38,586 nucleotides of DNA from Acetobacteraceae bacterium (GCA_025360065.1 JANYCX010000018.1:1-38586), one strand, 5' to 3'. Shown: positions 17,323 through 26,111, counted from the first letter of the stretch. Made by a program: numbers and translations. Notes: generated by a model from the letters alone, not told the origin.

Positions 17323-17354
17323 TCGTCATTGCGAGCCCTTGCGAAGCAATCCAT
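17323..17354. repeat. Half copy of the GTCAnTGCGAG dispersed repeat
   Basis: CGTCATTGCGAG ... GCGAAGCAATCCA resembles the left arm of the element at 12382. No second arm is seen. It sits between repeat copy 2 and the end of the hypothetical gene at 17407. Confidence 0.55.
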
Positions 17355-17406
17355 CTTGATTTAATTACGATACCGCAACAAATAAAGCGCAAAAATTCTA
17401 TCCACC

Positions 17407-17994
17407 CTACCCCCAATTTTTAATCGGCGGCGCAAACCACCCTCCCTTCGGCACCTGCGGCAAACCTTTGCGCGGCCAAGTCGGCACCAGCGCCGCAAGC
17501 CGCTTCGCCTTCCTCCGCTCGGAAACCTCGGCCGTCACCGCCACAGGCAGCGCCAGCCCCGGCACCTCAACCCCAAGCATCCGACACAGCGGCCGCAAAA
17601 TCCGCCCAGCCCCCGGCCGCGCTTCCAGCGCCGCGCGCATATCAGGCTCGGCCAGCAGCGCCTCCAACTGCGACCGATAAACCGCAATCTCCCAACCAAG
17701 CTCGCGCAACAGCCACCCGCGCGCCCCCAGCAGCCGCACCCTTGGCGCCCGAACAGCCGCAATCCGCCCCGCCCGGCTCGGACCAACAATCACCGGCCGC
17801 GCCAAAGCCCCCGCGAACCGCCGAATGGCCCGGTTCAGCCAACTCCACAGTGGCACATTCAACAAAACCAACCGCGGCTCCCGCACAAACCGCCGCGCCA
17901 CCACCCCCATCATCGCCACCAAAATCACGCCAAACCGCCGCGCCATTTCTGGCGCGCCGGGGAGCGCGGGGATTGAGGAGGAGGATGTATTCAT
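17407..17994 (-). CDS. Conserved hypothetical protein (GRILRPLCRML family)
   Basis: A basic protein of about 195 residues. After a Ser-rich start it has LVLLNVPLWSWLNRAIRRF, then GWEIAVYRSQLEALLAEPDM, then GAGRILRPLCRMLGVEVP and a Lys/Pro-rich tail. I recognise this layout from uncharacterised Acetobacteraceae proteins. The left-edge gene at 2-229 is a paralogue. Starts are uncertain: ATG 17994 is used, ATG 17946 (MARRFG) or 18072 (with AAGG upstream) are possible. Upstream, the reading frame stays open into a RAYT remnant; that is a chance fusion and not one protein. Confidence 0.65.
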   Translation of the reverse strand: MNTSSSSIPALPGAPEMARRFGVILVAMMGVVARRFVREPRLVLLNVPLWSWLNRAIRRFAGALARPVIVGPSRAGRIAAVRAPRVRLLGARGWLLRELGWEIAVYRSQLEALLAEPDMRAALEARPGAGRILRPLCRMLGVEVPGLALPVAVTAEVSERRKAKRLAALVPTWPRKGLPQVPKGGWFAPPIKNWG

Positions 17995-18106
17995 GGTATT
18001 ATATATACCACTAAAATACTCAGTCGGCAAGACATTTCTCACCGCGCCGAACCCGGTTACCAGAACCTTCATAGTTTGCCTTTTGGAGCGAGGCAGGAAT
18101 CGGTAG

Positions 18107-18132
18107 GGTGCAGTTGCGTTCGGAACTGCACC
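18107..18132. repeat. REP-type palindrome, downstream side of RAYT remnant
   Basis: GGTGCAGTT ... AACTGCACC is a perfect 9-bp inverted repeat around 8 bases, preceded by GTAG. It directly abuts the broken end of the RAYT remnant and is in inverted orientation to the palindrome at 18323. Confidence 0.7.
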
Positions 18133-18138
18133 ATCTTG

Positions 18139-18300
18139 CACCCAAGCATCAATGTGGAATGGCCGCAGGGCCTGTACTCTCCGGACCCTCGCACGAAGGA
18201 GATCAACGGGCTCTACCAAAAGCGAACGGTTGCGGTCGCGCAGATTGACCGTAAAGAAATAACAGCCGCCAGCGATCGGGTTGCGGCGGCAGTTCGGCAT
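18139..18300 (-). pseudogene. Truncated REP-associated tyrosine transposase (RAYT)
   Basis: About 54 residues match the N-terminus of RAYT (Y1-like) transposases: MPNCRRNPIAGGCYFFTVNL and ALRPFHIDAWV. The homology stops exactly where the catalytic HUH-type motif (normally VLPDHMH) and the tyrosine domain should follow, and the REP palindrome at 18107 begins 7 bases later. Full-length members are about 150-180 residues, so it is inactive. Flanking REP palindromes in opposite orientation support a former REP-RAYT unit. Confidence 0.8.
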
Positions 18301-18322
18301 GGCGGCTCCTAATTTGTATGCC

Positions 18323-18349
18323 GGTGCAGTGCCAAACGGCACTGACACC
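18323..18349. repeat. REP-type palindrome, upstream side of RAYT remnant
   Basis: GGTGCAGTGCC pairs with GGCACTGACACC (one bulge) around AAAC. On the minus strand it reads GTAGGGTGTCAGTGCC, sharing GTAGGGTG and CAGT with the palindrome at 18107. Confidence 0.7.
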
Positions 18350-18493
18350 CTACGATTTTGTCCCGTGACACAAGCCGCATCTCAAACCGTCAACCGATAC
18401 GCATCCGCCAGCGTCCCAACGCCAAACCTGCCACGTTCCTAATCATCTGGTATTGCGCACCGGGTTGGCCGGCGGCGGTGCGCCAAGCAAAGA

Positions 18494-18554
18494 CTTATAC
18501 CAAGCGCCGTTGACCCAGTCTTCATGGGTCAACATCAAGGGCGCTTGGTATAAG
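18494..18554. repeat. 61-bp imperfect palindrome with CTTATACCAAGCGCC ends
   Basis: CTTATACCAAGCGCC at the left is repeated in reverse complement at the right end, and the inner TTGACCCA/TGGGTCAA also pair; one arm has six extra bases. It looks like a small non-coding mobile repeat. The 18350-18624 gap holds, apart from this, only a GC-rich hairpin near 18452-18485. Confidence 0.7.
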
Positions 18555-18624
18555 ATCTGGCGGATTGACCCTCCCCCCAAGCAGCGCCGCCGCGCTGCGA
18601 ATCCGGCGACCAGCACCGCACGCC

Positions 18625-19218
18625 TTACGAAAACGCCACCGGCACCATCGACAGGACCAGCAAAATTGCCATCGCCACATTGAAAACCCGCAACCGCCCG
18701 GGGCTTTGCAGCAAGCGGGCAGCCGCCGCGCCGAGCAATGCCCAGGGCAGAATGCACGGCACAGCGACCGCGAGGAACACCGCGCCAATAATCAGCCCCT
18801 GCGCCAACACATTACCATCCGGCGCCATAAACGCGCCCGCAGCACCCAGGCAGATCATCCAGGCTTTCGGGTTCACCCATTGAAACGCCATCGCACCAAG
18901 AAAGCCCAGTGCCGGCCGCGCCCCCAGGCTGCCCGGCGGCGGCGCGGACGCGATCTGCCACGCCAGCCACACCAGCCATGCCAACGCCACCCAGCGTAAC
19001 AATGTGGCGACCAGCGGGATTTGCAGCACCACGCCGGCAAGCCCGACGCAAACCAGCACCAGCATCACCGCGAACCCGACCGCAATCCCCACAATATGCG
19101 GCATAGTCGCCCGCACTCCATGATTGACTGCGGCCGTGGTCACCATAACGTTATTCGGCCCCGGCGTGATGGTTGCCGCAACCGCGAAGCCGATCAAGGG
19201 GAGCAGGGGGATTTCCAT
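18625..19218 (-). CDS. LysE/RhtB family amino-acid exporter
   Basis: A protein of about 197 residues with six hydrophobic segments. The family N-terminal signature ATITPGPNNVMV is intact, followed by VGIAVGFAVMLVL and the central FLGAMAFQWVNPKAWMICLGA motif. LysE/RhtB proteins export amino acids or homoserine-like compounds across the inner membrane by proton exchange; the substrate cannot be predicted. ATG 19218 (MEIPLLPLIGFA) is preferred to GTG/ATG codons further upstream. It is divergent from the peroxidase gene at 19328. Confidence 0.9.
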   Translation of the reverse strand: MEIPLLPLIGFAVAATITPGPNNVMVTTAAVNHGVRATMPHIVGIAVGFAVMLVLVCVGLAGVVLQIPLVATLLRWVALAWLVWLAWQIASAPPPGSLGARPALGFLGAMAFQWVNPKAWMICLGAAGAFMAPDGNVLAQGLIIGAVFLAVAVPCILPWALLGAAAARLLQSPGRLRVFNVAMAILLVLSMVPVAFS

Positions 19219-19327
19219 CACCAAAGCCGACCACATTATGTGTGTCTACGCCAGTTTATGGCAGCACTCCTGCCATGCATCGCAATACTGCTTGCGAACC
19301 ACCGCAGCCGCGCTTTAGCCTCGCGCC

Positions 19328-20401
19328 ATGGACATCCGCCCCGACCTTGCCGCTGCCATTTCCATCGCCTGGACCCGCATCGGCCAGCCCGGCACCTGGT
19401 GGACTGGCGCCGCGCGGGTGGCGATTGCCGCCGAGGCCCGCAACGCCATGGCCTGCCCGCTTTGCGCGGCGCGCAAACACGCAGTATCCCCGGCCATGGT
19501 GGCGGGGGACCATTCCGACCTCGGCCTGCTGCCCGCCGCCGCCGTGCACGCCATCCATCGCATCCGCACCGATGCCGGGCGCCTGGGGGAGACTTGGTTT
19601 CGCCAGACCCTCGCGGCCGGGCTGACCGAAGACCAGTATGTCGAACTCGTCAGCGTGGTCGCCATCACCACCGCCGCTGACAGCTTCGATTTTGCCGCCG
19701 GCCTGCCCGCGCGCGCATTGCCCGCCCCGGTCGCCGGCCAGCCCAGCCTGCGCCGGCCGCGCAATGCCAAAGCCGGCCCAGGATGGGTTTGTGCGCTGAT
19801 GCCCACCGACCGCACCGCCGACGATCCGGATTTCTTCGGCACCGAACGTGGCGCCGCCCATATCCACCTCGCCCTCAGCCTGGTGCCCAACAGCGCCATT
19901 CATTTCTGGGATGTGCTGGAAACGATGTATCAGACCAGCGCGATGATGCGGGATTTTGCGCGAGATTATCGGGCAATTTCCCATGCCCAGATTGAGCTGG
20001 TGGCGGCCAGGGTGGCGGCGCTCAATCAGTGTTTGTACTGAACCACCAGCCATGTCAGCCTGCTCGGTGCGAGCGGCCAGTTTAAGGGGCAAGATTTCAG
20101 CGCAGCCGGCGTGATGGATGGCGCAACCGATATCGGCGTGTCGCATTGGGCGGAATTGATGGCGCTGGTGGATGCGACAATTGGCCGCGATAGTGCCGCC
20201 GCGTCCGCCGCTCGAACCACATTAATCGCCGCCATCGGGCGGCCGGCGATGCTGGATACCGCCGCGGTGATCGGCGGGTTTGACGGCATCACCAAAGTTG
20301 CCGATGCAACCGGCATCCCGCTCGAGCCAGGCAAGGCCGCCGAAAGCGCGGAGTGGCGCACAAGTTTGGGAATAGATCGTTTTGATGCCGAGAAGACCTA
20401 G
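19328..20401 (+). CDS. AhpD-like alkylhydroperoxidase, candidate selenoprotein (in-frame TGA at the catalytic cysteine)
   Basis: Reading TGA 20039-20041 as selenocysteine gives a 357-residue protein with two AhpD-like halves. The first contains MACPLCAARKHA (Cys43, Cys46). The second has AQIELVAARVAALNQCLY, then TGA, then TTSHVSLLGASGQ, so TGA (codon 238) stands where homologues have the second Cys of the CxxC redox motif. The same frame runs on for 120 sense codons with clear family sequence (AVIGGFDGITKVADATGIPL) to TAG 20401. A SECIS-like hairpin follows the TGA. AhpD proteins reduce peroxides through CxxC, and selenocysteine forms of the family are known in bacteria. The alternative is a nonsense mutation or sequence error. 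No sel genes are in the window. Confidence 0.75.
20058..20077 (+). promoter_or_regulatory. Candidate bacterial SECIS element
   Basis: Starting 17 bases after the TGA: GCC, a bulged T, GCTC, loop GGTGC, GAGC, GGC. The stem has seven Watson-Crick pairs. The bulged U four pairs below a GGU-containing apical loop is the same plan as E. coli fdhF (GGU-U-GCA-GGUC), where SelB reads the bulged U and the loop GU. The loop lies 25 bases from the TGA. Confidence 0.65.
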
Positions 20402-20412
20402 CGCATAATGAG

Positions 20413-20808
20413 TTACAATATCGCAATCGCCTCGATTTCGACCAGCGCCTGTTCCTCAACCAATGCCGAAACCCCGATCACCGACATGGTCGGAAAATTG
20501 CGCCCCATCACCTCGCGCCAGACCGGCCCGAGCGCGCCTGCCTCCCGGCGATAGGCCGCAATATCGGTCACATACCACGTCAGCCGCGCGATATGTTCAG
20601 GCCCGCCGCCAGCCTCGGCCAGCACGGTCAGGATGTTGCGCAACGCCTGCCCGGTTTGCGCCACCAATCCGTCGGGGAAGCCGCCATCCGCATCCCAGCC
20701 GATCTGGCCGGCCAATACCGCAAGCCGGCCGGTGCCCACCACCCCATTGGCATACCCCTTCGGACGCGGCCAGCCAGCGGGCTGCAAAACAGTCAGTGGC
20801 TCAGACAT
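20413..20808 (-). CDS. RidA family protein (YjgF/Rid)
   Basis: A 131-residue RidA-type protein. Rid proteins hydrolyse reactive enamine/imine intermediates. Family landmarks are VVGTGRLAVLAGQIGWD, QTGQALRNILTVLAEAG, RLTWYVTDIAAYR and the C-terminal LVEIEAIAIL. The Arg of canonical RidA (usually ...RxAVQV) is not seen in its usual place, so it is probably a divergent subgroup. It is the last gene of an SDR-MarR-RidA operon, starting 8 bases inside the marR-type gene. Its position beside 2-aminobenzoyl-CoA-type genes suggests clearing of an imine intermediate (inference). Confidence 0.8.
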   Translation of the reverse strand: MSEPLTVLQPAGWPRPKGYANGVVGTGRLAVLAGQIGWDADGGFPDGLVAQTGQALRNILTVLAEAGGGPEHIARLTWYVTDIAAYRREAGALGPVWREVMGRNFPTMSVIGVSALVEEQALVEIEAIAIL

Positions 20809-21292
20809 TGGCGCGGTCCCCTTGCATCACGGAGCGTTTCAGCCGCCCCAGCCCATCCATCAATCGCGCCATCGCCGCGGCGTCAAGGTCTGCAAACATC
20901 GCCGCAACCCAACCGGCATGGGCGGTCGCCATTGCGGCGAAGTTCGCCCGCCCCTCCGCCGTCAACCGGACATAGGTCGCGCGGCGATCAGACGGATCGG
21001 TGAACGTCGCCACCAATCCCTGATCCCCCAGCAGTCGCACCAACCCGGTGATATTGCCGTTCGACACCATCATCCGCTGCGATAGCTCGCCAAGCGTCAT
21101 GCCATCCGGGCTGCGCTCCAGTTGCGCCATCAGATCGAAACGCGGCAGCGTGACATTGAATTGCTGGCGCAAACGGCGGCGCACGGCGCGCTCAACCATC
21201 GTCGAACATGTCAGCAGCCGCAGCCACAGGCGCAACTCGGCCTGGTGCGCCCCGGCATCCGCACCGGCTTCGAGGTCGAGCAATTCGGTCAA
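20801..21292 (-). CDS. MarR family transcriptional regulator
   Basis: A 163-residue winged-helix regulator: VTLPRFDLMAQLERSPDGMTLGELSQRMMVSNGNITGLV is the helix-turn-helix region and DPSDRRATYVRLTAEG the wing with the conserved DxRxxxxxLT pattern. TTG 21292 is chosen because it forms a TTGA overlap with the SDR stop; a longer frame to 21358 lies inside the SDR gene. MarR proteins in aryl-CoA operons usually respond to the CoA thioester; by position this one probably controls the SDR operon and the divergent monooxygenase. Confidence 0.85.
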   Translation of the reverse strand: MTELLDLEAGADAGAHQAELRLWLRLLTCSTMVERAVRRRLRQQFNVTLPRFDLMAQLERSPDGMTLGELSQRMMVSNGNITGLVRLLGDQGLVATFTDPSDRRATYVRLTAEGRANFAAMATAHAGWVAAMFADLDAAAMARLMDGLGRLKRSVMQGDRANV

Positions 21293-22026
21293 TGCAGCAC
21301 TTCGCCACCGGAAATCGCGATCGCCTGGCCAGTCATCGCGCCGCTGCCGGGCCGGCATAGAAACAGCACCGCGGCCGCCACTTCGTCGGGCTGCACCAGC
21401 CGCCCTTGCGGGTTGGATTTGGTGAAGTCGCGCCGTATTTCGGCCTCGGTCCTGCCGGTCTTGGCCATGATGGCGGCAAAACTATCGGTCAGCAGCGCGG
21501 TTTCGGTGTAGCCAGGGCAGACCGCGTTCACCGTCACCTGCGATTTCGCGGTTTCCAGCGCCAGCGCCCGGGTCAGGCCGACCACGCCATGCTTGGCCGC
21601 GACATAGGCCGCGACATAGGGATAGCCGGTCAGCCCGGCGGTGGAGGCAACATTGATCACCCGGCCCCATCCGCGCGCCACCATTGCCGGCAACACCGCC
21701 TGGGTGGCCTCGAACGTGCCGGTCAGGTTCACCGCCAGCATCCGATCCCAGATCACCCGAGTGGTGCGGGCAAACGGCGCCGATTCGACCGCGCCGGCAT
21801 TATTGACCAGGATCGAAATCGGGCCATGTGCTGCCTCGGCGCGCATCACCGCGGCGCGGATCGAGGCGCCGTCGGTGACATCGGCCCGCTGATACCCAGC
21901 CGCGTCCGACGCCCGCCTGCCAACCACGCTAACCACCGCACCCGCATCGCGCAACGCCTGCGCAATCGCCGCCCCGATGCCGCTCGCACCCCCGGTGACC
22001 AGGGCATGCCGTTCCGCCGGATCCAT
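21289..22026 (-). CDS. SDR family oxidoreductase (3-hydroxyacyl-CoA dehydrogenase-like)
   Basis: A 245-residue short-chain dehydrogenase. It has the cofactor motif VTGGASGIGAAIA, NNAG, an active-site Ser in NVASTAG and YVAAYVAAKHG with the catalytic Tyr-x3-Lys, and ends with the usual GQAIAISGGE. ATG 22026 has GGGAGA upstream. It is divergent from the fused monooxygenase gene, and a 3-hydroxyacyl-CoA dehydrogenase step after ring reduction is the likely role (inference). Confidence 0.85.
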   Translation of the reverse strand: MDPAERHALVTGGASGIGAAIAQALRDAGAVVSVVGRRASDAAGYQRADVTDGASIRAAVMRAEAAHGPISILVNNAGAVESAPFARTTRVIWDRMLAVNLTGTFEATQAVLPAMVARGWGRVINVASTAGLTGYPYVAAYVAAKHGVVGLTRALALETAKSQVTVNAVCPGYTETALLTDSFAAIMAKTGRTEAEIRRDFTKSNPQGRLVQPDEVAAAVLFLCRPGSGAMTGQAIAISGGEVLH

Positions 22027-22117
22027 TTGCCGTCTCCCGTTCTGCCCGATCATGTCACCATTGCGTGGGGGATATTTCAAGCTTAAAATACTTTCCTGAG
22101 CAGGCATGGAGACGGCG

Positions 22118-24448
22118 ATGCGGGTGGCAATCCTGGGTGGCGGGCCGGCTGGGCTCTATTTTTCCGTCCTGCTCAAACAAGCCCGCCCCGACACCGACAT
22201 GACCATTTACGAACGCAACCGCCCCGATGACGTTTTCGGCTTCGGGGTGGTGTTTTCTGACGCCACGCTGGATATATTCGAACGTTACGACCAGCCCAGC
22301 TACCAGGCGATCATCGCGAATTTCGCCTATTGGGACGACATCGAAATCCGCTTCAAGGATACCATCCGCCGGGTCGGCGGCAATGGCTTCTGCGGCTGTT
22401 CGCGCCGCACTCTGTTGTTGCTGCTGCAACAGCGTGCCTCCGATCTGGGTGTTAAAATCCACTTCCAGACTGATATTTCTGACCTGTCCCAATTTGCCGA
22501 TGCCGATCTGATCGTGGCCTCCGACGGGATCAACTCCTTCGTGCGCGACGGCAACAAAACCCATTTCGGCACCGAGGTCGATTTGCGACCGAACCGGTTC
22601 ACCTGGATGGGCAGCACCCGCCCGCTCGATGCCTTCACCTTCAGCTTCCGTGAAACCGAATTCGGCGTGTTCATTGCCCACGCCTATCAGTATCAACAAG
22701 GTGCCTCGACCTGGATTCTGGAAACCGATGCGACGACGTTCCATCGCGCCGGGCTGGATAAGATGGACGAGGCCCAATCAGCCGCTTTCCTGGAAAACGT
22801 GTTCGCCAAGGACCTCGACGGGCACCGCCTCATCACCAACCGGTCGCTGTGGCGACAATTCCCGATGATCCGCAACGCGCGCTCCATCTGGCTGCGGTCC
22901 GAGGGCGCGCCCGGCAATATCGTTCTGTTGGGCGATGCCAAATCAACCGCGCATTTTTCCATCGGTTCCGGCACCAAGCTTGCGATGGAAGACGCCATTG
23001 GGTTGTTCGAATGCGTGCGCGGCAACCCCGATGTGCCAGCAGCCCTGGTCGCGTTCGAACGCGACCGGCGCGAGGATGTCGAGCGCATTCAGCACGCCGC
23101 CGATGTGTCGCTGGTGTGGTTCGAACATGTCCGCCGCTTCTGGCACATGGCGCCAACCCAGTTTGCCTTCGGCCTGATGACCCGGTCGAAATCGATCACC
23201 TATGACAATCTCAAGCTCAGGGCACCGGATTTCGTTGCTGAAATCGATCAGATGTTCGCGGGCCAAACCCAGGCCGCAGGATTGGCACCGGTTGCCGCCC
23301 CGCCAATGTTCCAGCCCTTCAAGCTGGGCTGCATGGTTGTCGCCAATCGCGTCGTGGTCTCGCCAATGTGCATGTATTCGGCAACCGATGGCGTGCCGGG
23401 TGACTGGCATATGGTGCATTACGGCGCGCGGGCGATGGGTGGCGCCGGACTGATCTATACCGAAATGACCGACATATCCGCCGAGGCACGCATCACGCCG
23501 GGCTGTGCCGGGCTTTATAACGATGCCCAACAGGCCGCCTGGAAACGGATTGTCGATTTCGTCCACGCCAGCACCCGGGCAAAATTCTGCCTGCAACTTG
23601 GCCATGCCGGGCGCAAGGCGGCGACCAAGCTGATGTGGGACGGCATGGACCGCCCGCTCGATGCCGGCGCCTGGCCGATCATGGCGCCGTCGCCGCTGCC
23701 CTACTACCCCGACAGCCAGACCCCGCGCGAAATGACCCGCGCCGACATGGATCAGGTCCGCGATGATTTCGTCGCCGCGACAAAGCGTGCCGCTGCCACC
23801 GGCTTTGACATGCTCGAACTTCATTGCGCGCATGGCTATCTGATCGGCAGCTTCATTTCACCGCTGACCAATCACCGCCAAGACGACTATGGCGGGGACC
23901 TCGACGCAAGGCTGCGCTTTCCGCTTGAGGTATTCGACGCCATGCGCGCGGTTTGGCCGGCGGACCGGCCGATGGCTGTGCGGATTTCAGCCACCGATTG
24001 GGCTGTGGGCGGCATTACCGCCGATGACAGCGTGGCGATCGCCCGCGCCTTCACCCGCCATGGCTGCGACCTGATCGATGTGTCCGCTGGCCAGACGGTT
24101 GCCGATGCCGAGCCGGTCTATGGCCGGATGTTTCAGACCCCGTTCAGCGACCAGATCCGCAACGATGGCGGCATTGCGACCATGTGTGTTGGAAACATCA
24201 CCAGTGCAGATCAGGTGAATACCATTCTCGCTGCCGGGCGTGCCGATCTGGTGGCGCTGGGCCGGCCGCATCTCGCCGATCCCTATTTCACCCTCCATGC
24301 CGCGGCGCAGTACGGCGCGCCAGTGCCGGTTGCAGCCTCGCAATATGGCCCGGGGGTGGCGCAGCTATATCGGAATTCGGCCCAGACCCAGGCGGATTTG
24401 ATCGGGTTAAAATTGGCGACCAAGCCAAAAACCCATAATCCAGGATGA
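22118..24448 (+). CDS. Bifunctional FAD monooxygenase / Old-Yellow-Enzyme reductase (2-aminobenzoyl-CoA or salicylyl-CoA type)
   Basis: A 776-residue fusion. The N-terminal half (to about 385) is an FAD aromatic hydroxylase: [15 protein letters not shown], then [12 protein letters not shown] and [18 protein letters not shown]. The C-terminal half is an OYE-type FMN reductase: [42 protein letters not shown] and a C-terminal flavin-phosphate region. This pairing is diagnostic of 2-aminobenzoyl-CoA monooxygenase/reductase and the related salicylyl-CoA 5-hydroxylase. ATG 22118 has GGAGA six bases upstream; ATG 22106 is possible. The CoA ligase opposite supports the pathway. Confidence 0.9.
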   Translation: MRVAILGGGPAGLYFSVLLKQARPDTDMTIYERNRPDDVFGFGVVFSDATLDIFERYDQPSYQAIIANFAYWDDIEIRFKDTIRRVGGNGFCGCSRRTLLLLLQQRASDLGVKIHFQTDISDLSQFADADLIVASDGINSFVRDGNKTHFGTEVDLRPNRFTWMGSTRPLDAFTFSFRETEFGVFIAHAYQYQQGASTWILETDATTFHRAGLDKMDEAQSAAFLENVFAKDLDGHRLITNRSLWRQFPMIRNARSIWLRSEGAPGNIVLLGDAKSTAHFSIGSGTKLAMEDAIGLFECVRGNPDVPAALVAFERDRREDVERIQHAADVSLVWFEHVRRFWHMAPTQFAFGLMTRSKSITYDNLKLRAPDFVAEIDQMFAGQTQAAGLAPVAAPPMFQPFKLGCMVVANRVVVSPMCMYSATDGVPGDWHMVHYGARAMGGAGLIYTEMTDISAEARITPGCAGLYNDAQQAAWKRIVDFVHASTRAKFCLQLGHAGRKAATKLMWDGMDRPLDAGAWPIMAPSPLPYYPDSQTPREMTRADMDQVRDDFVAATKRAAATGFDMLELHCAHGYLIGSFISPLTNHRQDDYGGDLDARLRFPLEVFDAMRAVWPADRPMAVRISATDWAVGGITADDSVAIARAFTRHGCDLIDVSAGQTVADAEPVYGRMFQTPFSDQIRNDGGIATMCVGNITSADQVNTILAAGRADLVALGRPHLADPYFTLHAAAQYGAPVPVAASQYGPGVAQLYRNSAQTQADLIGLKLATKPKTHNPG

Positions 24449-24461
24449 AGAAGCATTCTTC
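24447..24461. terminator. Small hairpin between convergent genes
   Basis: GAAGAA, loop GCA, TTCTTC: a 6-bp stem in the 14-base gap between the monooxygenase and CoA ligase stops. Short and weak, with no long T-run; possibly a bidirectional terminator. Confidence 0.4.
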
Positions 24462-24462
24462 C

Positions 24463-26034
24463 TCATACTTTCCTTAACAGAAATCGTTGCAACTTCCCCG
24501 TAGAGGTTTTGGGTAACTCGCTGATATATTCAATGGCGCGGGGATATTTATAAGGCGCGATCGTCGCTTTGACAAAATCCTGCAATGCGCCGGTCATTTC
24601 CGCATAGCCTGGCCGCAGCACCACGAACGCCTTGACCAGCATGCCGCGTTCGGCATCCGGCCAGCCGATCACCGCGCATTCGCCAACCGCCTCGTGCAGC
24701 AGCAGCGCGGCCTCAACCTCGGGGCCGGCAATATTATAGCCAGCCGAAACGATCATGTCGTCCGATCGTGCCTGAAACCAGAAATACCCGTCAGCGTCGC
24801 GGATGAAAATGTCCCCGGTCAGGTTCCAGCCACCCTGAACATAGGTTTTCTGCCGAGGGTCGGACAAATATTTGCACCCGGTCGGGCCACGCACCGCCAG
24901 CCGGCCAGGGGTACCATCAGGCACCGGATTACCGTCCGTATCGACCACAAGCGCCTCATACCCCGGCACCACCTCCCCGGTGGCACCGGCGCGGGCACGG
25001 CCTTCAGGGGATCCGATAAAAATATGGAACATCTCGGTCGAGCCGATGCCATCGAGCAGGCGGATGCCCGTCGCGGCCAACCAGGCATCGAAAGTCGCTT
25101 TCGGCAACGTCTCCCCGGCGGACACACATGTCCGCAACGACGACAGGTCATGCCCGGCGCGTTTGGCCAGCATCGCCCGGTAGGCAGTTGGCGCAGATAC
25201 GCAGATCGTTGCCTGATACCGCGCAATACCAGCCAGCAGATCGTCTGGCCCGGCGCGTTCGAGCAAAACCGTGCTGGCGCCAGCGTGCAGCGCAAACAGC
25301 AGCATCCCGCCGAGGCCAAAGGTAAATCCCAAGGGCGGCGACCCGATGAAGCGATCGGACGCCGACGGGCGCAACACTTGGGCCGAATAAGCGTCGCACG
25401 CCGCCAGCAGATCGCGATGGAAATGCATCGCCCCTTTGGGCTGGCCAGTGGTGCCCGAGGTAAACCCGATCAGGCAGACATCGTCGATCGCGGTCTTGGC
25501 GGCGGTGAACTGATCGGACGCGCCAGCAAGCAACGCTGCAAAATCATCGGTGCCGAAATACAGCACCGGCCCCGGCGCCATCGCGCGGGCCGCGATCATC
25601 TCCTCGGACAGGCGAATATCACAAATGACAAGCGCGATCTCAGCCTTTTCCATCGGATAAACCAGTTCACGCGCGCGCAGCATCGGCATGGTCGGCACCG
25701 CAATAGCACCGACCTTGATCACCGCCAGGATGCAAGCCGCGAGCATGGGGGAATTGGGCGCGCGCAACAGCACCCTGGCGCCGGCGGTGATGCCGAACCG
25801 ATCGACCAGGATATTGGCAATCCGGTTCACCCGCGCCTGGGTTTCACCATAGCTGAGCCGCTCGGTCGCACCGATCAGGCACGGGGCGCCGCCATGGCCC
25901 TGCGCCACACGATCATCGAGCAATCGTGTCACACAATTCAGCCGCTGCGGATAGTGCAATGCCGGCAGAGTGAAGGTGCAATCGGGCAGGTCGGCTGCGG
26001 CAGGCATGTGTTCGCGGGCAAAGGAAGCGGTCAT
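24463..26034 (-). CDS. Aryl-CoA ligase (benzoate/2-aminobenzoate-CoA ligase family)
   Basis: A 523-residue adenylate-forming acyl-CoA ligase that activates an aromatic acid with ATP and CoA. The P-loop LIGFTSGTTGQPKGAMHFH, LDGIGSTEMFHIFI, the hinge WNLTGDIFIRDADGYFWFQ and the C-terminal LPKTSTGKLQRF lysine motif are all intact. GSTEMFHIFI is typical of the benzoate-CoA ligase branch. With the fused monooxygenase-reductase it defines the aerobic CoA-dependent pathway; 2-aminobenzoate or salicylate is the likely substrate. It is convergent with the monooxygenase. Confidence 0.9.
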   Translation of the reverse strand: MTASFAREHMPAAADLPDCTFTLPALHYPQRLNCVTRLLDDRVAQGHGGAPCLIGATERLSYGETQARVNRIANILVDRFGITAGARVLLRAPNSPMLAACILAVIKVGAIAVPTMPMLRARELVYPMEKAEIALVICDIRLSEEMIAARAMAPGPVLYFGTDDFAALLAGASDQFTAAKTAIDDVCLIGFTSGTTGQPKGAMHFHRDLLAACDAYSAQVLRPSASDRFIGSPPLGFTFGLGGMLLFALHAGASTVLLERAGPDDLLAGIARYQATICVSAPTAYRAMLAKRAGHDLSSLRTCVSAGETLPKATFDAWLAATGIRLLDGIGSTEMFHIFIGSPEGRARAGATGEVVPGYEALVVDTDGNPVPDGTPGRLAVRGPTGCKYLSDPRQKTYVQGGWNLTGDIFIRDADGYFWFQARSDDMIVSAGYNIAGPEVEAALLLHEAVGECAVIGWPDAERGMLVKAFVVLRPGYAEMTGALQDFVKATIAPYKYPRAIEYISELPKTSTGKLQRFLLRKV

Positions 26035-26111
26035 AGGTCACGTGCCGATTTGTCACTGGCTGGGTAGGGTATAAAAGGTAGTGTTGAGCAAAGCTCAGTA
26101 TTTAGGCAAGC

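Noticed and set aside
17995-18072. MKVLVTGFG start suggesting a pyrrolidone-carboxylate peptidase
   Set aside because: The similarity stops after nine residues and no peptidase motifs follow.
17407-18348. One 313-residue protein on the minus strand
   Set aside because: Its first 70 residues are a RAYT N-terminus and the rest is a different conserved protein; the open frame through the REP palindrome is accidental.
20111-20401. A separate 96-residue gene after the peroxidase
   Set aside because: It is in the same frame as the peroxidase and carries its conserved C-terminal sequence, so it belongs to the TGA-containing gene.
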